64,000 nt of DNA from Siphonodentalium dalli (GCA_032622095.1 CP136063.1:28894987-28958986); one strand, 5' to 3'; counted from the first letter of the stretch, positions 32,708-44,783 are shown. Program-made: numbers and translations. Notes: a model not told the origin generated them from the sequence alone.

Positions 32708-33147
32708 CAGAAGAATAACGGTTTGGGGTTACACATGAAGACCAATCAGGATCTCGAACAGTATCATCCAGATCACAAAAAACATCATCTGCTGGTGGGG
32801 AATTGTTTTCATTTGTTATCTCCTGTATGTGGTTATTATTGAGTAGATAACGCTTTGTAGAGCTAGGAGCCCAAACATGATCTTGGACAGAATGACCAAT
32901 ATCATTATCGTGGCCTGAACACTCCGAACGCTCGCCACTTTGTGAATTGTCAGCAGCTGCATCAAGCTTCGATATAGTTCCATTTGCGATTCAGGATTTG
33001 ACACATGATCCCCAAGAAGAACAGATTGTTCTGGAGCGACTTCTCTTTTGTGTTCATGTTCACTGGCCGGTATGATCGACATTTCATCTTGAAAATCACC
33101 AAGAAGAACAGATTGTTCTGGGACAACTTCACTTTTGTATTCATGTT

Positions 33148-33363
33148 CTATCTCCGGTATGACCCCAATGTCCTCAATATTGTGATGATTCTACACCCAG
33201 ATGTGTCAGATGTCAACGTACTTTCAGAATTAGACGACCCATTAACAACACTTTTGTTTTGAATCACACTAGATTTCGGAGCTGTTTGATCAACTGAATC
33301 GCACTTGTTTATATTTAATGCCAATTGTACAAGTTTCCACCCACGAGATAAATCAACAGCCAT
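33148..33363 (-). pseudogene. Acidic N-terminal frame upstream of DUF7869, copy 2
   Basis: Starts 'MAVDLSRGWKLVQLAL' as in copy 1, but an indel near 33,170 shifts the frame after 'SGCRIITI'. The repeated 'PEQSVLLGD' segments follow in another frame (33,082-32,960). Confidence 0.45.
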
Positions 33364-33720
33364 TCTGACAATTTGGGTGAAATTTTAACTCAATTTTTTT
33401 TAGATGGTCCATTTTCTATGCCTTCAACAAGGTATCTGGGTGTTGATTGTCTGAACATATTATAGTACATGTGTTCCAGAAACTGATATTGTCGATGCGT
33501 GTAACTCCCCAGTTCTCTGGCTTCGCAAAACAGGAACTGTTGATTGTTGTTCGTAAATGCCTTTATTCACATCATCTGTAGATCTAAGCCAAATGGATGG
33601 TCTGGATCCCATTATCTGAAAGTAATGAGAAAGGTATTATAATACGCACTAGCTACCACTCTGATTACTGGTTAAACATGCTGGAATGTAATGACAACTG
33701 TCTTTCTGAACTTTACATAT

Positions 33721-34071
33721 AACGCAATATGTCTATGGAAAGCCAAATTAACATTAAATCATTTGGACATATCTCTAAATATATAGAGATACATGTATCT
33801 CTAATTAATTTGTAGATATCTCCAATTATTGAGTGTATGTTAATTTGACTTTAGAGTATTTCTAAATAATATGGAGATATCTCGAAATGAATTGGAGATA
33901 CATGTATCTCTCACTGTTGTGTGGATAAGTCTGACAATCACTCTTACTACTCGTTAAATGGATTTAGAGATATCTCTAAATATTTGAAGTATCTCCAAAT
34001 TATTGACTGCCCTCATCAGGTAAGGTGTTATTCGAAAAGTTATGAAATTCAATGTAGAGATATCACGAGGT
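33721..34071. repeat. Palindromic 'AGAGATATCTCT' VNTR, copy 2 (short allele)
   Basis: Same location as 3,240-3,562, but only one unit after 'GGATTT' (33,963-33,980), so about 70 bases shorter than copy 1. Confidence 0.8.
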
Positions 34072-34547
34072 TGCATTCCGATAAAGAGACGGTGGCAATC
34101 CGATAAACGAGACGGTTCGCTTTCGGCGACAAACAAAATTTTCTTCGCGTTTAGTCATTCACACGGAATTGCGGTGACAAATCAGGTTTCATATCATCAT
34201 ACGGTTATTTAGTTACCAATACCCATCAAAATCTAGACGCTAGAGTGAGTAAAACCAATAGAATAACCATTTAAAAGTCCAGCGACTGTTCTTTTTCCGA
34301 TAACAGACGCGCGACGGTTCATTTATTATCGGAAAACGAACCGTCGCTTACTTTTAAATGGCCATTCTATTGGGTTTACTCACTGTAGCGTCTAGAATTT
34401 GATGGGTATTAATAACTTGATTAACGATATGATGATATGAATCCTGAGGTGTCGCCAAAATACCATTTGAATGCTGACACACAAAGAAAATCTTGGTTGC
34501 CACCGTCTCGTTTATCGGAATTCCACCGTCTATTTATCGGAATGCAA
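34072..34547. mobile_element. Foldback MITE with 'TGCATTCCGATAAAGAGACG' ends, copy 2
   Basis: Same structure as 3,622-4,096. Here the symmetry extends further ('GGTTGCATTCCG' against 'CGGAATGCAACC'). A poly-C tract follows at about 34,569-34,587, of different length in each copy. Confidence 0.75.
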
Positions 34548-34989
34548 CCGATCCTCACGTCGCGCGAACCCCCCCCCCCCCCCCCCCATGACATTTAACG
34601 AAGATGCCCAGAAATATACCATAACATGAATAAAATAAAAAAAATTGGGTGTTCCAAGCAATTTTCTGGGTTGGTAAAATTTATTCTCTGTATTATTTAT
34701 TGTTCCTGGCCATTGTATATCGGACCTTATTATCGGTGCATGTGCTTTAAACGGATCCAATATAGAAAATGGCTGAATTGACAACAACTATACAGAAGAA
34801 TTATGGAATCAAAATGTCGTACCTCGTCATGCTGCAAAATATTCGCATGCATTCGTCAGTGTCAAAATGTTGTATAGAATAATTTTGGGGAAATGGATGG
34901 GGGGACCAGTGCTTAAGAGGGAAAAAAATCATTATGGGGTAATATAATCAAACCACGATTCATTCTACCATATATTGTTGTATTGTTAC

Positions 34990-35925
34990 GGGGCCAATTA
35001 GTCCAAGTCTTCTCGTACTAAAACCGGCTAAGATATTGGGATGGAGGTGCCGGTCTTTAGTCAGAGTTCCAGGCCCATGCATTCCTATGACACGACTTAA
35101 TCGTTGGTGACCCGCTCAAATAAAACAACAATTATATGAAATAAAATATCACAATTGCGACAATAAACGGATAGTTTCCGCAGAAGACATGCTATTTGAT
35201 CTGAAACCCACATCGGTTGTGAATTGAAAGCGGTAATTTAATGTGAAAAGAAACATTTGCCGCAGTGTTTACATATTTTTTAAAGTATGCGAACTCAGTT
35301 GACCTTGCGAACTGCGTTCGGCATTTTCGGGTGAAAATATTCCGTAGATTTTCAATCAACCACGCACGATGAATTCTCCATTGTAATCGTAATTATACGT
35401 GACAATAAATAAATAAATACATAGATTAAATACATATTGAAGATATAAATGTAATACATTAAATAAATTACGGGAATTACAACCATCTCACAGTTTAAAA
35501 CAGTGTAAACACAATGAGCATTAGAATATCATGGGGGCCGCCATTTTGTTTGTGTCGAAATTCGTCTCGGCCAAAACAAACACCGGACAATGCCGAAGTT
35601 CTTCGGAACCTGAGTTCGGCTTTCAGTTAAGTAAACAAACAGAAAAAACAACGATGATTGTGGCAATCAACTGGAATATTCTATGTGTAATTTAACATTA
35701 AAGTTAGATTATTATACACCATTATGACCATAAGATGTCACTCTTTCCGATGTATATAGCATCATGTATTGCTTTGTTAGGTAAATCGAGTAAAATACAC
35801 CACAGATCCTGGGCGTAACTCGTGTCATAGGAATGCATGGGCCTGGAACTCGGACTAAAGACCGGCACCTCCATCCAATATCTTAGCCGGTTTTAGTACG
35901 AGAAGACTTGGACTAGGGGCCAATA
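34990..35925. mobile_element. 0.95-kb element with about 115-base inverted ends, copy 2
   Basis: Both ends are complete: 'GGGGCCAATTAGTCCAAG' on the left and 'CTTGGACTAGGGGCCAAT' on the right. There is no coding content. 35,926-36,792 is the non-coding spacer described for copy 1. Confidence 0.78.
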
Positions 35926-36792
35926 TGGGCTCAAAAGGCGAAAATTTGGGGAAATGTTTTGCCGTCACGACGAACGCCCGATTTTACTTGAAAAAAAACA
36001 TTAATTACAGTCGTTTGGCGCATATCACTATTCCAATAGTATGTTGATTTATTTAACTAAAAGCTACTCTCCTTAGTTAAGTCCTACAGTAGTTATTGGT
36101 TTAATACGCTTCGAGTGAAACAGAGATGGCGTTTTTTCGATGTTTTGAATCTAAACTTGAGTTTCGCGTGTCTTTTTTCAAAACCGTATAATAGTTTTGA
36201 TTGGTTGACGGGCACCAACCTTGATTTTTCATACGTCTCGTTGACCACAGATGCCCAATCAATAATAAAAAATTTCGCGCCAAAACCTGAGAGACGACCT
36301 TTTGATACCGAAGCGACGATATATTATATATAGTAGTTGTACTTAGGTATATACATGTAACTGTAATTGTCAGGACTATACAATCAGCCATCACAATCTC
36401 CAAGACTCAAATATTAATTTAGTAGTCATATTAGCCCACATTTGTATAATAGTAAAGTTATTTCGTTTAAATTTCAATTTAATGAAAATAAGTATGATAC
36501 GAATCATGCATACAATCAGTTGAGTGCCATGTTAGATTATTATAACACATTCTGGCCCTACAGCTACCTAGATATCTGTCCAATACATTTAACAGTAAAT
36601 GTTCGCTTTACTAGAAATACTATTATCGTGCATCGTTCCCAGTATATCCCACCATAGACAGATAATGATGCATACAATCGGCAAACCATGTAAATTTTAA
36701 CATATATGGCCTCATTGCAATGCACTGAACTCACTAACCTTATAGTTTGTACTATACAGAGTAAAAACTTTGAGAAAACAGACAATTTATTA

Positions 36793-37093
36793 AAGATGGA
36801 TTATCTCTTTGAATAACAAATTTTAAATAGTTGCGTGGGGATAAAATAATAGATATGAACTGAAGACCTATGTCCGGAAAAGCTTCTATCAATTAATATT
36901 GATTTTATTTCGAATATTAAAACGGGCCCATTTATGTTACTATTTTTAGAACCGACCATTCGGATGAGACCGTATTGCGATATAGAGCACTGGGCTGTTC
37001 CTACGGCTACGCAACGAATGTCAAATGTCACAGATTGGTTGTTTGTACTGTTTTGTTCCACAGATATAAGCGACAATGAGTATAATTAACGTT
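36793..37093. mobile_element. Left half of the 'AAAGGTGGATTATCTCTTT' MITE, copy 2
   Basis: Starts 'TTAAAGATGGATTATCTCTT' and stops after 'TATAATTAACGTTAA', where the sequence jumps to 'TGGACCGGACC'. The right half and the first GGACCGG block of copy 1 (about 6,630-6,900) are deleted. Confidence 0.78.
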
Positions 37094-38114
37094 AATGGAC
37101 CGGACCTGACTCAACTGCCTTGGCAGTGGCCCTTTTTATTCAATGTGGTGGGGCCTGAGAACCAACACTTTTTTTTTTTTGCCTTAAATAGTTAACGACA
37201 GTGGAAAGTTAAACAAATACTTCCGCCTTCGATTCCAGTGACCCTTGAATTGCAAACTATAGCATTATGGTGGCTACATTCAGTTTTCACAGGTTCTAGG
37301 AAGTACACACAACACACGGTTTGCACCAAAACCAGTACAATGATATTTATTTACATATGATGTTATGAACACATGGAGTTATGCACACAGTCACGTCGTT
37401 GCGAGTAGCTATAGAGTCTCTAGGAAGTTAGCTGTATATGAACAGAGCTAAGATAACTACTGTCCTTCCGATGTCTTGGTCTGGCTTATATGGTAAACCA
37501 CCCACAGCTCTGGTCATTCATCATCCATGGTCGTTAAACTGGGGATCAAGAGTTTCTGTCCGGGGCATGTAGCTAAATCGGACCATAAAAGCTATGGTGG
37601 ATTTAGACTGTCCACGCATGTCTCTTAATTGCCGTACTAAAGTTTTTAACATGCTGTTGCTGTCATGGTATGTCAGCTAATGAGTGTAATTAAATTGGAT
37701 GGTACATGGCCTGGTGTTGTGGCTATGTCCTGTACTTGCATGGTTGGAATGTAACTTCGAATTTGGATGAATGTTTCTATTGTTGAAGTATACATATGAA
37801 TATCCGATTTGTCCACGATAAGCTGATGTTGGTCCGGCGAACTAATGTGCCTAGCCCATTATGTTATAAAACTCAAGGGTGCTGTCTGGGAAATTATCAT
37901 GCTGGAAAAGTTGTGTGTAGGTCGTTACGAAGTGTAACCCACTCTCCTGTTAAAAGATCTATTAAAGCTGGCATTCTGAATAAGTAATTGTTATGTAAAG
38001 CAAACACATAGTTAGGTATATGAGACTTTAATCATCTGATAATATACACGTGATGTAGTATCTCTGGCAAATTTTATCTCTGGCAAATTTGTTGTCAACA
38101 TGCATAAGTTTGTG
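37094..38114. other. Decayed region downstream of the Helitron-like frame, copy 2
   Basis: Equivalent to 6,900-7,922. It has a 63-codon plus frame (37,796-37,987) identical in all copies but not recognisable, and minus-strand remnants ('HVDNKFARD') next to the stop at 38,115. Confidence 0.4.
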
Positions 38115-38664
38115 TTAGAAGTATGTAGCCATAGTTATTCGTTGATCCCGTTCGCTCTTGAAAGTATGTTTACCGGATGGGAATTGTTTAGGAAAACTCT
38201 TTGCTTCAATGTCATCATCTCCACTAAGGAGGAAGATTGGTCTGTTTCCTTCTGCTGGTGCAATGTTTAGAATCTGATCAGTGTACATGTCCAATATCAT
38301 CAGGTTATAGGCATGAATCAATTGGAAATGCCGTGTCTCGACTACCATTTTCAGAGTCACTACCGCTAGCTTCACTGTCGGTGTCTTCATTGTCAGTATC
38401 TGTTGAACTTTCATTTGGAATTATAGATAATTGAGCCCAGTTGTCATCAATGGTAATGTCCTTGAATAACTCGTTGTTTTCCTTCAGATAGTGAAGGGCT
38501 GCCAATAATCTCTGAGGATTAACAAATTCATATTCATAATGACCCTCATAACACATCTTTCTTTTAAGTTTAACTCTTAATAGTGTATTAGTGTCTTCTC
38601 TTTGAGGTAACACATCTCTTGTTTTACTTATGTCAGTGGGAACACATACAACAGGACCATGCAT
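38115..38664 (-). pseudogene. Helitron-like relic, DUF6570 and start of N domain, copy 2
   Basis: Not interrupted by the hAT-type MITE. One frame runs from 'HGPVVCVPTDISKT' through 'LKRKMCYEGHYEYEF' and 'ALHYLKENNELFKDI' to an acidic linker (38,664-38,305). The overlapping frame 38,414-38,115 has 'ILNIAPAEGNRPIFLLS', 'FPKQFPSGKHTF' and 'ERDQRITMATYF'. This copy shows the native continuity of the region. No helicase or Rep domain follows. Confidence 0.78.
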
Positions 38665-38925
38665 GCCAACAATATAAAGCCTCTGTGTAATTTCAACAGT
38701 TTGATGAAGGGTATCAAATTATCAATGGTGCTATTAGATGTGTCTCTAGGTTATTAATATGTTTCAGTTAATCAGGTATGGTCTCTAAACTCATACTGTT
38801 GACAAAGCAGCCACTGTAATTCCCCCAACCCTGCCAGCCTGTTGGAATCTTTTATTCTGAATTGTACAGTGACAAGTGTAACCAATCAAGAGTTTGCCAC
38901 AAGGCAAATACAAAGCATGTGGCTC

Positions 38926-39315
38926 TCATTTTTTGTTTATATCAAAATCCTTTGGTGGATATCGTAGCCATGAGGACTGATATGTGAATATGTCTATGTT
39001 CAACAAATCAGCAACTGAAAGAATTTCCAACTCTGTTGCCCATGATCCATCAATATTCATTGAGGACATAATAGTATATTCTTGAATATTTTGAAACCCA
39101 GGACGTAAGCATTGCTGGAACTTATCAGCATTCATCGGAAGGTGCTGAACAACAGCGTCTCGAACATTAGAATGGTGATTTTCTGTACCAGTTGAGGCAA
39201 ATGATAATGCTCGGAAAAAACAATTACCATCTCCAGTAATTAGTTTTGTTTGAAACTGATCTTTAATTTCATCACTGCCATTGTATTCAAGATGATTTTG
39301 GACAGTCAATTCCAA
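38926..39315 (-). pseudogene. OTU cysteine protease domain, copy 2
   Basis: Same as copy 1 with 'GDGNCFFRALSFASTGTE'. Asp and Cys of the catalytic block are kept. The open frame is 129 residues. Confidence 0.85.
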
Positions 39316-39510
39316 TTTAGTGGATGCATTTATTTATCTGACACTGTTTAGTCAGTGGAGCGTATTGTATACTATCTTGTCTTGAGTAATCCGTTATTAT
39401 TACATCATTGGTAACATCATCAGTGACCTCAATATCAAGAGAAGTTAGTTCTAAACCGTTATTATTACATCATTGGTAACATCAATTATCTCAACATCAA
39501 GAGCATGCCG

Positions 39511-40078
39511 TTATAGTTCTACTTGTGTATGACTCATCTGACCCATTGAAGTGAGCAACATTGTCAAATTGTCTAACACTGAGTGCAAATTCCTGAACTT
39601 TAACAAAACACTATTTCCACCATCAGTTAACAAACCAAGATGGTTTCTACAATGAGAGTCATAGAAGAAAAGATTTCCTCCTGATTTTCCGACTAACAGT
39701 ATAGTCATTGAATGTTAAAAAACAATCACTCTGTTGGAATATCAATTCCAATGCATCATATTTTGGTACAAGGCCCCATGTATATTCTTCCTCATCAGTA
39801 GAAAGTGCTGCAGCTTAAACAGGCATGTGGATGTTAATTCTACACTCTTTATTAAAAAGTTTGTATTTCCTGGGTAGCTCTTGAACATCAAGAAAACGTG
39901 GATTTATTTCCAAACATTTCCCGAATTCAGTAGCATTAGGATTCCTCAACCTACAGTACAATTCTGTTCCTTCCTGGATAATGATGTCCATATCTGTTGC
40001 TTCCCATGTCATTACATTTTTTATTTTTGAACACCGAGCACCACAAACTTTGAACACTTTATCACCTTGGTCCACCTG
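39511..40078 (-). pseudogene. Tegument-peptidase-like domain, copy 2
   Basis: 40,075-39,815 is an 86-residue open frame: 'QGDKVFKVCGARCSK', 'ATDMDIIIQEGTELY', 'FLDVQELPRKYKLFN'. After a stop, the sequence continues through 'AAALSTDEEEYTWG' to 39,708-39,511 with 'FFYDSHCRN'. Compared with copies 1 and 3 it has lost about 25 bases after the catalytic Cys but keeps 'RKYK', where they share a stop. Confidence 0.62.
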
Positions 40079-40149
40079 CCAGGTGCTAACTCATGCCGGT
40101 GCATTAACACCAGTACAAGTCCGACACTCTAACCACTGTGCTACCATCG
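40076..40149 (-). other. tRNA-like sequence, copy 2
   Basis: A box 'TAGCACAGTGG' (40,143-40,133) intact. B box degraded to 'GAGTTAGCACC' (40,092-40,081). 40,150-41,067 is a non-coding spacer as in copy 1. Confidence 0.5.
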
Positions 40150-41067
40150 TCTGCTGATAACAACCAGGCTAGGTTACCTCCCCACAAAATTCTGGTGTAT
40201 AGAGTGTCTGCTAGTAACAAACAGGCTGGGTTAGCTCCCTTAATCTGCCTGTGGACGACACATACATCGGAGCCTTTTTCAGCAACCAGACTTGGTTTTC
40301 TCCCTTAATCTGCCTATGGAAGACATACATCTGCATTTTGGAGTAATACACTGAACTACACTGAAATTTGGTATACTTAGTATTTCCTCCGACACATCTT
40401 AGATGACAAGAAACATTTCATGCCAATCGATCAAGAACAATCTGAGATATACTGTGTTACAAAAGGTGGTAAGGTTTCAATTTGAGATATACAGTGTTAC
40501 AAAAGGTGGTAAGGTTACCATTTCTCTCAAAATGCTGTAAAAGTATATTTATTCGTGGTGGTCCAATTTTCGTGGTTATAGATAACCACGAAACTAAAAA
40601 CCCCACGAAATAATGTTATCTTCGAAACTAATGCAGTTGCCATTTTGAGAATGTCATGCGGGAGGGACATGTAACTCTATTGACCCAATGTACACTCAAA
40701 TCCTGGGGAGTTATGAGAAGAGTGCCATTCACCTAGATATGTAGGTTTATGTAATACAATCCCGTTGTTGACAATTTCAATAGTCATCAACAAAGGCTTG
40801 AACACGCGACATGCTAATTAATTATATGCTTAGTGTGGATGCGCAATTTCCGACGGATCGCCGAGGTTTCTGCACTTTTATTAGTTGGATATTTGGACTT
40901 GATTGTTATTATTGGAGGTTTTGAGGCGACAGCATCGGTGGTCCCACGAATTTATGAACCCACGAAAAAGTCATAAATGGCTGAAACACGAAAATTGCTA
41001 CCAACGAATTTAAAGCCATTCACAGTGAGCAACTTATCAACAAGTGAAACGCCAAGCATATAGGCCT

Positions 41068-41162
41068 GTGAAGCTCAGTTCAGAGAGTGGGTGTTGCATA
41101 TGCGCCAATACTCAGTTTAGAGAGGTGGCGTGGCATATGCCCCCGATGTTCAGTTTAGAGAA
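41068..41162. repeat. VNTR of about 36 bases, copy 2
   Basis: About three imperfect 'TTCAGTTTAGAGAG...GCATATGC' units against four in copy 1. Confidence 0.7.
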
Positions 41163-41167
41163 ATTTA

Positions 41168-41693
41168 AAGGTGGATTATCTCTTTGTAAACATGTATTAT
41201 ATAGTTACCGGGGTATAAAATATTAGATCTGAATCGAAGACTCCTATCCGGAAATGCTTCTATCGATTAATATTAATTTTATTTCAAATATTTTCTAGTC
41301 TAAAAAGGTGTAGTTGTTTAGCTAATGAACAATAGTGGTTACTGTTAACAGTGACCAGAAATTTTATTGTACAATTTTGTCACAAATAAACGTTAATTAT
41401 ACTTATTAGCGCTTTATATCCATCATCGCTTATAGCTATGGAACAAAACAATACACACAATCAATCTGGGACATTTGACATTCGGCACGTAGCCATAGGA
41501 ACAGCCCAGTGCTCTATATCACAATTTGGTATCATCAGAATGGTCTGTTCTAAAAATACACACATAAACGGTCCCACTTAAATATTCGAAATAAAATCAA
41601 TATTAATTGATAGAAGCTTTTCCGGACAGGGGTCTTCAGTTCATATTTATTATTTTATACCCACGCAACTATTTAAAATTTGTTATTTAAACA
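41168..41693. mobile_element. 'AAAGGTGGATTATCTCTTT' MITE, uninterrupted empty site for the LINE, copy 2
   Basis: Runs from 'AAAGGTGGATTATCTCTTTG' to 'TTATTTAAACAGATCTTT' with the 'GTTACTGTTAACAGTGACC' centre. It shows the pre-insertion state of 11,830-14,520 in copy 1. Confidence 0.82.
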
Positions 41694-41698
41694 GATCT

Positions 41699-43165
41699 TT
41701 AAAGGTGGATTATCTCTTTGTAAACATGTATTATTTAGTTACCGGGGTATAAAATATTAGATTTGAATCGAAGACTCCTGTCCGGAAATGCTTTTAGGCC
41801 ACAAAAAAAAGGGTTTTGATTCTCGGGCAATTTTTTTTGAGAATCGATGAGGGAGCGAGGGTTTTATTTTTATTTTTTATTTTTGTTATGGGGATAATGC
41901 CCATAGTTAGCATGGGTTATTATACCTTCCCAGGTTAAGAAAATCTAATGAGAACATTTTGATATAAACTAATGTGTTCCACTATAAAGAATGACCAATT
42001 ATCACATTAATCATTATGGAAACGGGCCCATTCGCCCCAGGGCCAGCTCGCCCCAGTCGACCTGGGCCAGCTCGCCCCGAGCCAGCTCGCCCCAAGGGAT
42101 AATGTCTTATTTAAGTTGTCGTTTTGGGGTCGTTTTGCTTGCTTTCTCTCTCTTTCCTCTCTCTCTCTAAGCCAAAGGGATGTCGGGAGATAGATTGGAT
42201 AGTTGGGTAGCAGTGATAATTATTTATTGAATACATGAATGAATATGTAAAAATACGACGACTAATATAACGGAATATGAATGAATGGATGATGAATTAT
42301 TCTCCACAATCAGTTGGCCTCAGCTCCTCTCGATGCTTTGCTCTTAAGATATAATCTAGCACATTTCTTCAGTAATGCACCTGTCGTCAGTTCTTGTGGA
42401 TCTGCTGTGTGGGAATCCCATAGGTCACGGATCTGTTTTGCCTTCTGTGTGTACGCCGTCCGGCTGTCGGTTTCAACGTCGACGGCTAAGACGTTTAACT
42501 CTACAATTGATGCCTCCCGCATCAATAGCGGTACCAGCTTGTAGAATGTCACGTCACTCCCGTGGACATTTAGTCTTCGATGCCAGCCTGAAGAAAAAAA
42601 CAAATGAGTTAATAAACAAATGACAGTATAATTGCTTAATTAATTAATCGAATTATTAATATTATTAATTCTCTGAATAAGCGATTAATTAATAATTTAA
42701 TTATTTAATTATTATAATTATAGATTGTTGAATTCAATATGTTTGTTATTGATCATTGAATGTTGTTGAATATCAATGAATTTGGAATGTTGAATTAAAT
42801 ATACATACCTTCAAGATCATTATTTGTCCGAACGTCATGTCGGAATATACTCCATTCCTCGATCGAAAATGTGCTTGAGTCGAGCCACTGCCGTTGTACA
42901 TAGTCGCAGCTAGAGGCTGCGAAGACTGGACCCTTCGCCACTGGAGGCAATCGTGGTCTAATTTCGCTACCGCACTTGATACAACGGAACATCTTTGTGG
43001 TTATGATGTCAGATAAAAATTGCACTGCTTATATACGGTATGTGGTCGGCATATGAAAGTGATTATCTATCACACTGAAGCCATCTCACCCTCTGAAGTG
43101 TGAGGTGTGATTAGTCGACTGGTTACTGTGTAAACAACCTGCTTCTATTGTTTTGATAGGATATG
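41699..43165. mobile_element. Nested MITE / Harbinger-like / MULE block, truncated, copy 2
   Basis: The second MITE arm (41,699-41,793) and TTA lead to the Harbinger-like left end 'GGCCACAAAAAAAAGGGTTT' (41,797). The MULE left end starts at 42,018 after AATCATTAT (42,009-42,017). The block ends at 43,165, inside the MULE, so no right ends exist here. The same nesting order in copies 1 and 2 shows that it predates the duplication. Confidence 0.8.
42310..42994 (-). CDS. MULE transposase last two exons, copy 2 (open)
   Basis: Exon A to 42,809, intron 42,588-42,808 (221 bases, donor GAAG/GTATGT, acceptor CTTCAG), exon B 42,587-42,310. Exon A reads through 'SIEEWSIFRHDVRTNNDLEG' without the stop of copy 1. 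After splicing the product is about 155 residues: CxxC, 'DYVQRQWLDSSTFS', 'WHRRLN', 'FYKLVPLLMREA'. Only the C-terminal segment of a MULE transposase is encoded; the catalytic core is missing and no start context is proven. It is probably not functional, but the splice signals are intact. Confidence 0.7.
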
Positions 43166-43322
43166 AATGCATGGGGATAATATTTCTCAATGCTTTGAGC
43201 TTTTCCAATGCCATTTGTTTGGTATCTTATTGGATTAATTTAATTTACTCAGTAATGCCATTCTGACTGTACCAGTAATGTTCACATAACAATGGTTTTG
43301 TGAAGTGAAATCTCGTCATTGG
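43166..43322. other. Unique sequence right of copy 2
   Basis: Short stretch that matches nothing else in the window. It ends with GTCATTGG (43,315-43,322), the target duplication of the hAT element. Confidence 0.6.
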
Positions 43323-43442
43323 TAGTGCTGGGGCGGTTGTCCGGATAACCGGTTACGGTTCGGTTATGCGTGTCAACCGGTTGGAGGAGGCCACAGCCGG
43401 ATAACCGTAATATTGATAACGATCGTACTATCAACGTAGTAG

Positions 43443-43698
43443 CCAAGCCTTGAAATAGGGTGTCTGTCATTTGCAGAATGAGGTCCCCAGAGGGTGAATT
43501 TAGTGATGCTACCCCGCATAGCGGGCTAGCATCACCAAATTCACCCTCTGGGGACCTCATTCTGCTTACACCTCAGCAGAATGAGGTTCCCAGAGGGTGA
43601 ATTTGGTGATGCTAGCCCGCTATGCGGTATAGCATCACTAAATTCACCCTCTGGGGACCTCATTCTGCAAATGACAGACACCCTATTTCAAGGCTTGG
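43443..43698. repeat. Compound palindrome inside the hAT element
   Basis: Outer arms 'CCAAGCCTTGAAATAGGGTG' and complement enclose four alternating-orientation copies of 'GCAGAATGAGGTCCCCAGAG' plus 'GGTGAATTT(A/G)GTGATGCTA'. Each half is itself a hairpin (tip 'CCGCATAGCGGG'), and the two halves face each other around 'TTACACCTCA'. It is probably a foldback element inserted into the hAT element. Confidence 0.85.
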
Positions 43699-44018
43699 TA
43701 GTAGCCGCTTATAGAAGCGATTTGGACAGTTGATTGTGTATTCATATACCCCACAACACATGCCTGTTTGATCACCGGACACCGGCAGCTTTTCTAGATG
43801 TGAAACCAACAACACTCTTATCTGTGTCAGTCTGTGAATCACTTGCTACACATTCAATGCCAATTTCCTTTGGCGGCATTACATGACGTTCCGGCTGCAC
43901 GTGCACCGCGGCATACATCAAAGCAATCAAGTCTAGACTTTTACTACATCATCAATATTATGTCTGTTTTCTTGAAACTGCCCCCCCCTGGTCATTACCA
44001 TTAGTTTGTCTCAAAGCG

Positions 44019-44276
44019 ATGACGGAAGACCTACACAAACGGAAATCAAACGTTTGGGGAGATTTAGTCATAATTGAAGATGACGAAAAAAAAAAGGAAG
44101 AAGAAATGGGCGGTATGCAAGGCCTGCCGAAGGCGATTCGTTTATTCTGGATCAACATCCAATATGAAGTCGCACATCCAGAAAAAACACAGGCCTACTG
44201 GGAGTGGGAAATAAGAGTATATCTAGTGATGCGTTCGATAACGTTAATTCCTAAACACTGGCTGGGGCTTGAGTAA
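44019..44276 (+). pseudogene. BED-finger-like remnant of a hAT transposase
   Basis: An 85-codon frame. 'HKRKSNVWGDLVIIEDD' resembles the start of a BED zinc finger (basic, Lys-Ser, Trp), as at the N-terminus of many hAT transposases. It is followed by a Lys/Glu run. The Cys and His ligands are not seen. The second half is unrecognised. Position in a hAT element supports the reading, but the similarity is weak. Confidence 0.35.
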
Positions 44277-44783
44277 TGAATCACAACGATTTAATTTTGT
44301 TTGAATTTGTTTATTAAATAATTGAAGTAACATCTTGTAGCCACTGTGATTAATACATACCTGCCTATAAGCTATACCCAAACACTTAACATTACTAAAC
44401 AACAGTATGCCTATCTTCAGTACATTGTTTGGGCTAATCGTGCCCTGGGGCCCCGGGATACACACAAGGGGGGGGGACTATATTTCGTCGCTGAAGGTTT
44501 TGCAAGCAAGCGTTATGCAGTGCGAAACTCCCGTAAACATCGATATACTAGCGCACCACTAATCTATATTATACACATTTACAACTATTTGATCGCTGTA
44601 ACGGGAACGCATTGTATGTCCAAGACATCGTTTGTGATCGCATGTATATCAACGTGCCCGGGACTCGTAATAAACATTTGTTTTGCCGTACTGAGGGTAA
44701 TACTGGTCACGGTTAACCGGTTATGGTTAGGTTAATGCCCGTGGTTAACCGATTAGGAAAAAACCCCAACCGTCCCAGCACTA

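Larger units (their letters stand above)
29528..43165. repeat. Large duplicated unit, copy 2
   Basis: The unit starts at an 'AACAATAACATTACCGG' boundary shared with copy 3 near 46,151. It ends inside the nested MULE at about 43,165, where the sequence leaves copy 1. It lacks the three private insertions of copy 1. It has its own lesions: a nonsense change at the end of the DUF7869 frame, loss of the right half of the MITE at 36,793-37,093, and a deletion of about 25 bases in the peptidase domain that leaves a longer open frame. Confidence 0.9.
43323..44783. mobile_element. hAT element, 1.46 kb, with perfect 8-base target duplication
   Basis: GTCATTGG flanks it at 43,315-43,322 and 44,784-44,791. 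Ends: 'TAGTGCTGGGGCGGTT' and complement of 'AACCGTCCCAGCACTA'. Subterminal 'AACCGGTTA/TAACCGGTT' words occur at both ends. These are hAT hallmarks. It has no full transposase; see the BED-like frame at 44,019. A compound palindrome occupies 43,443-43,698. Confidence 0.92.

Noticed and set aside
44346-44735. 129-codon plus frame in the hAT element
   Set aside because: No motif, low-complexity Ile/Tyr-rich stretches, and it crosses into the subterminal repeats; probably chance.
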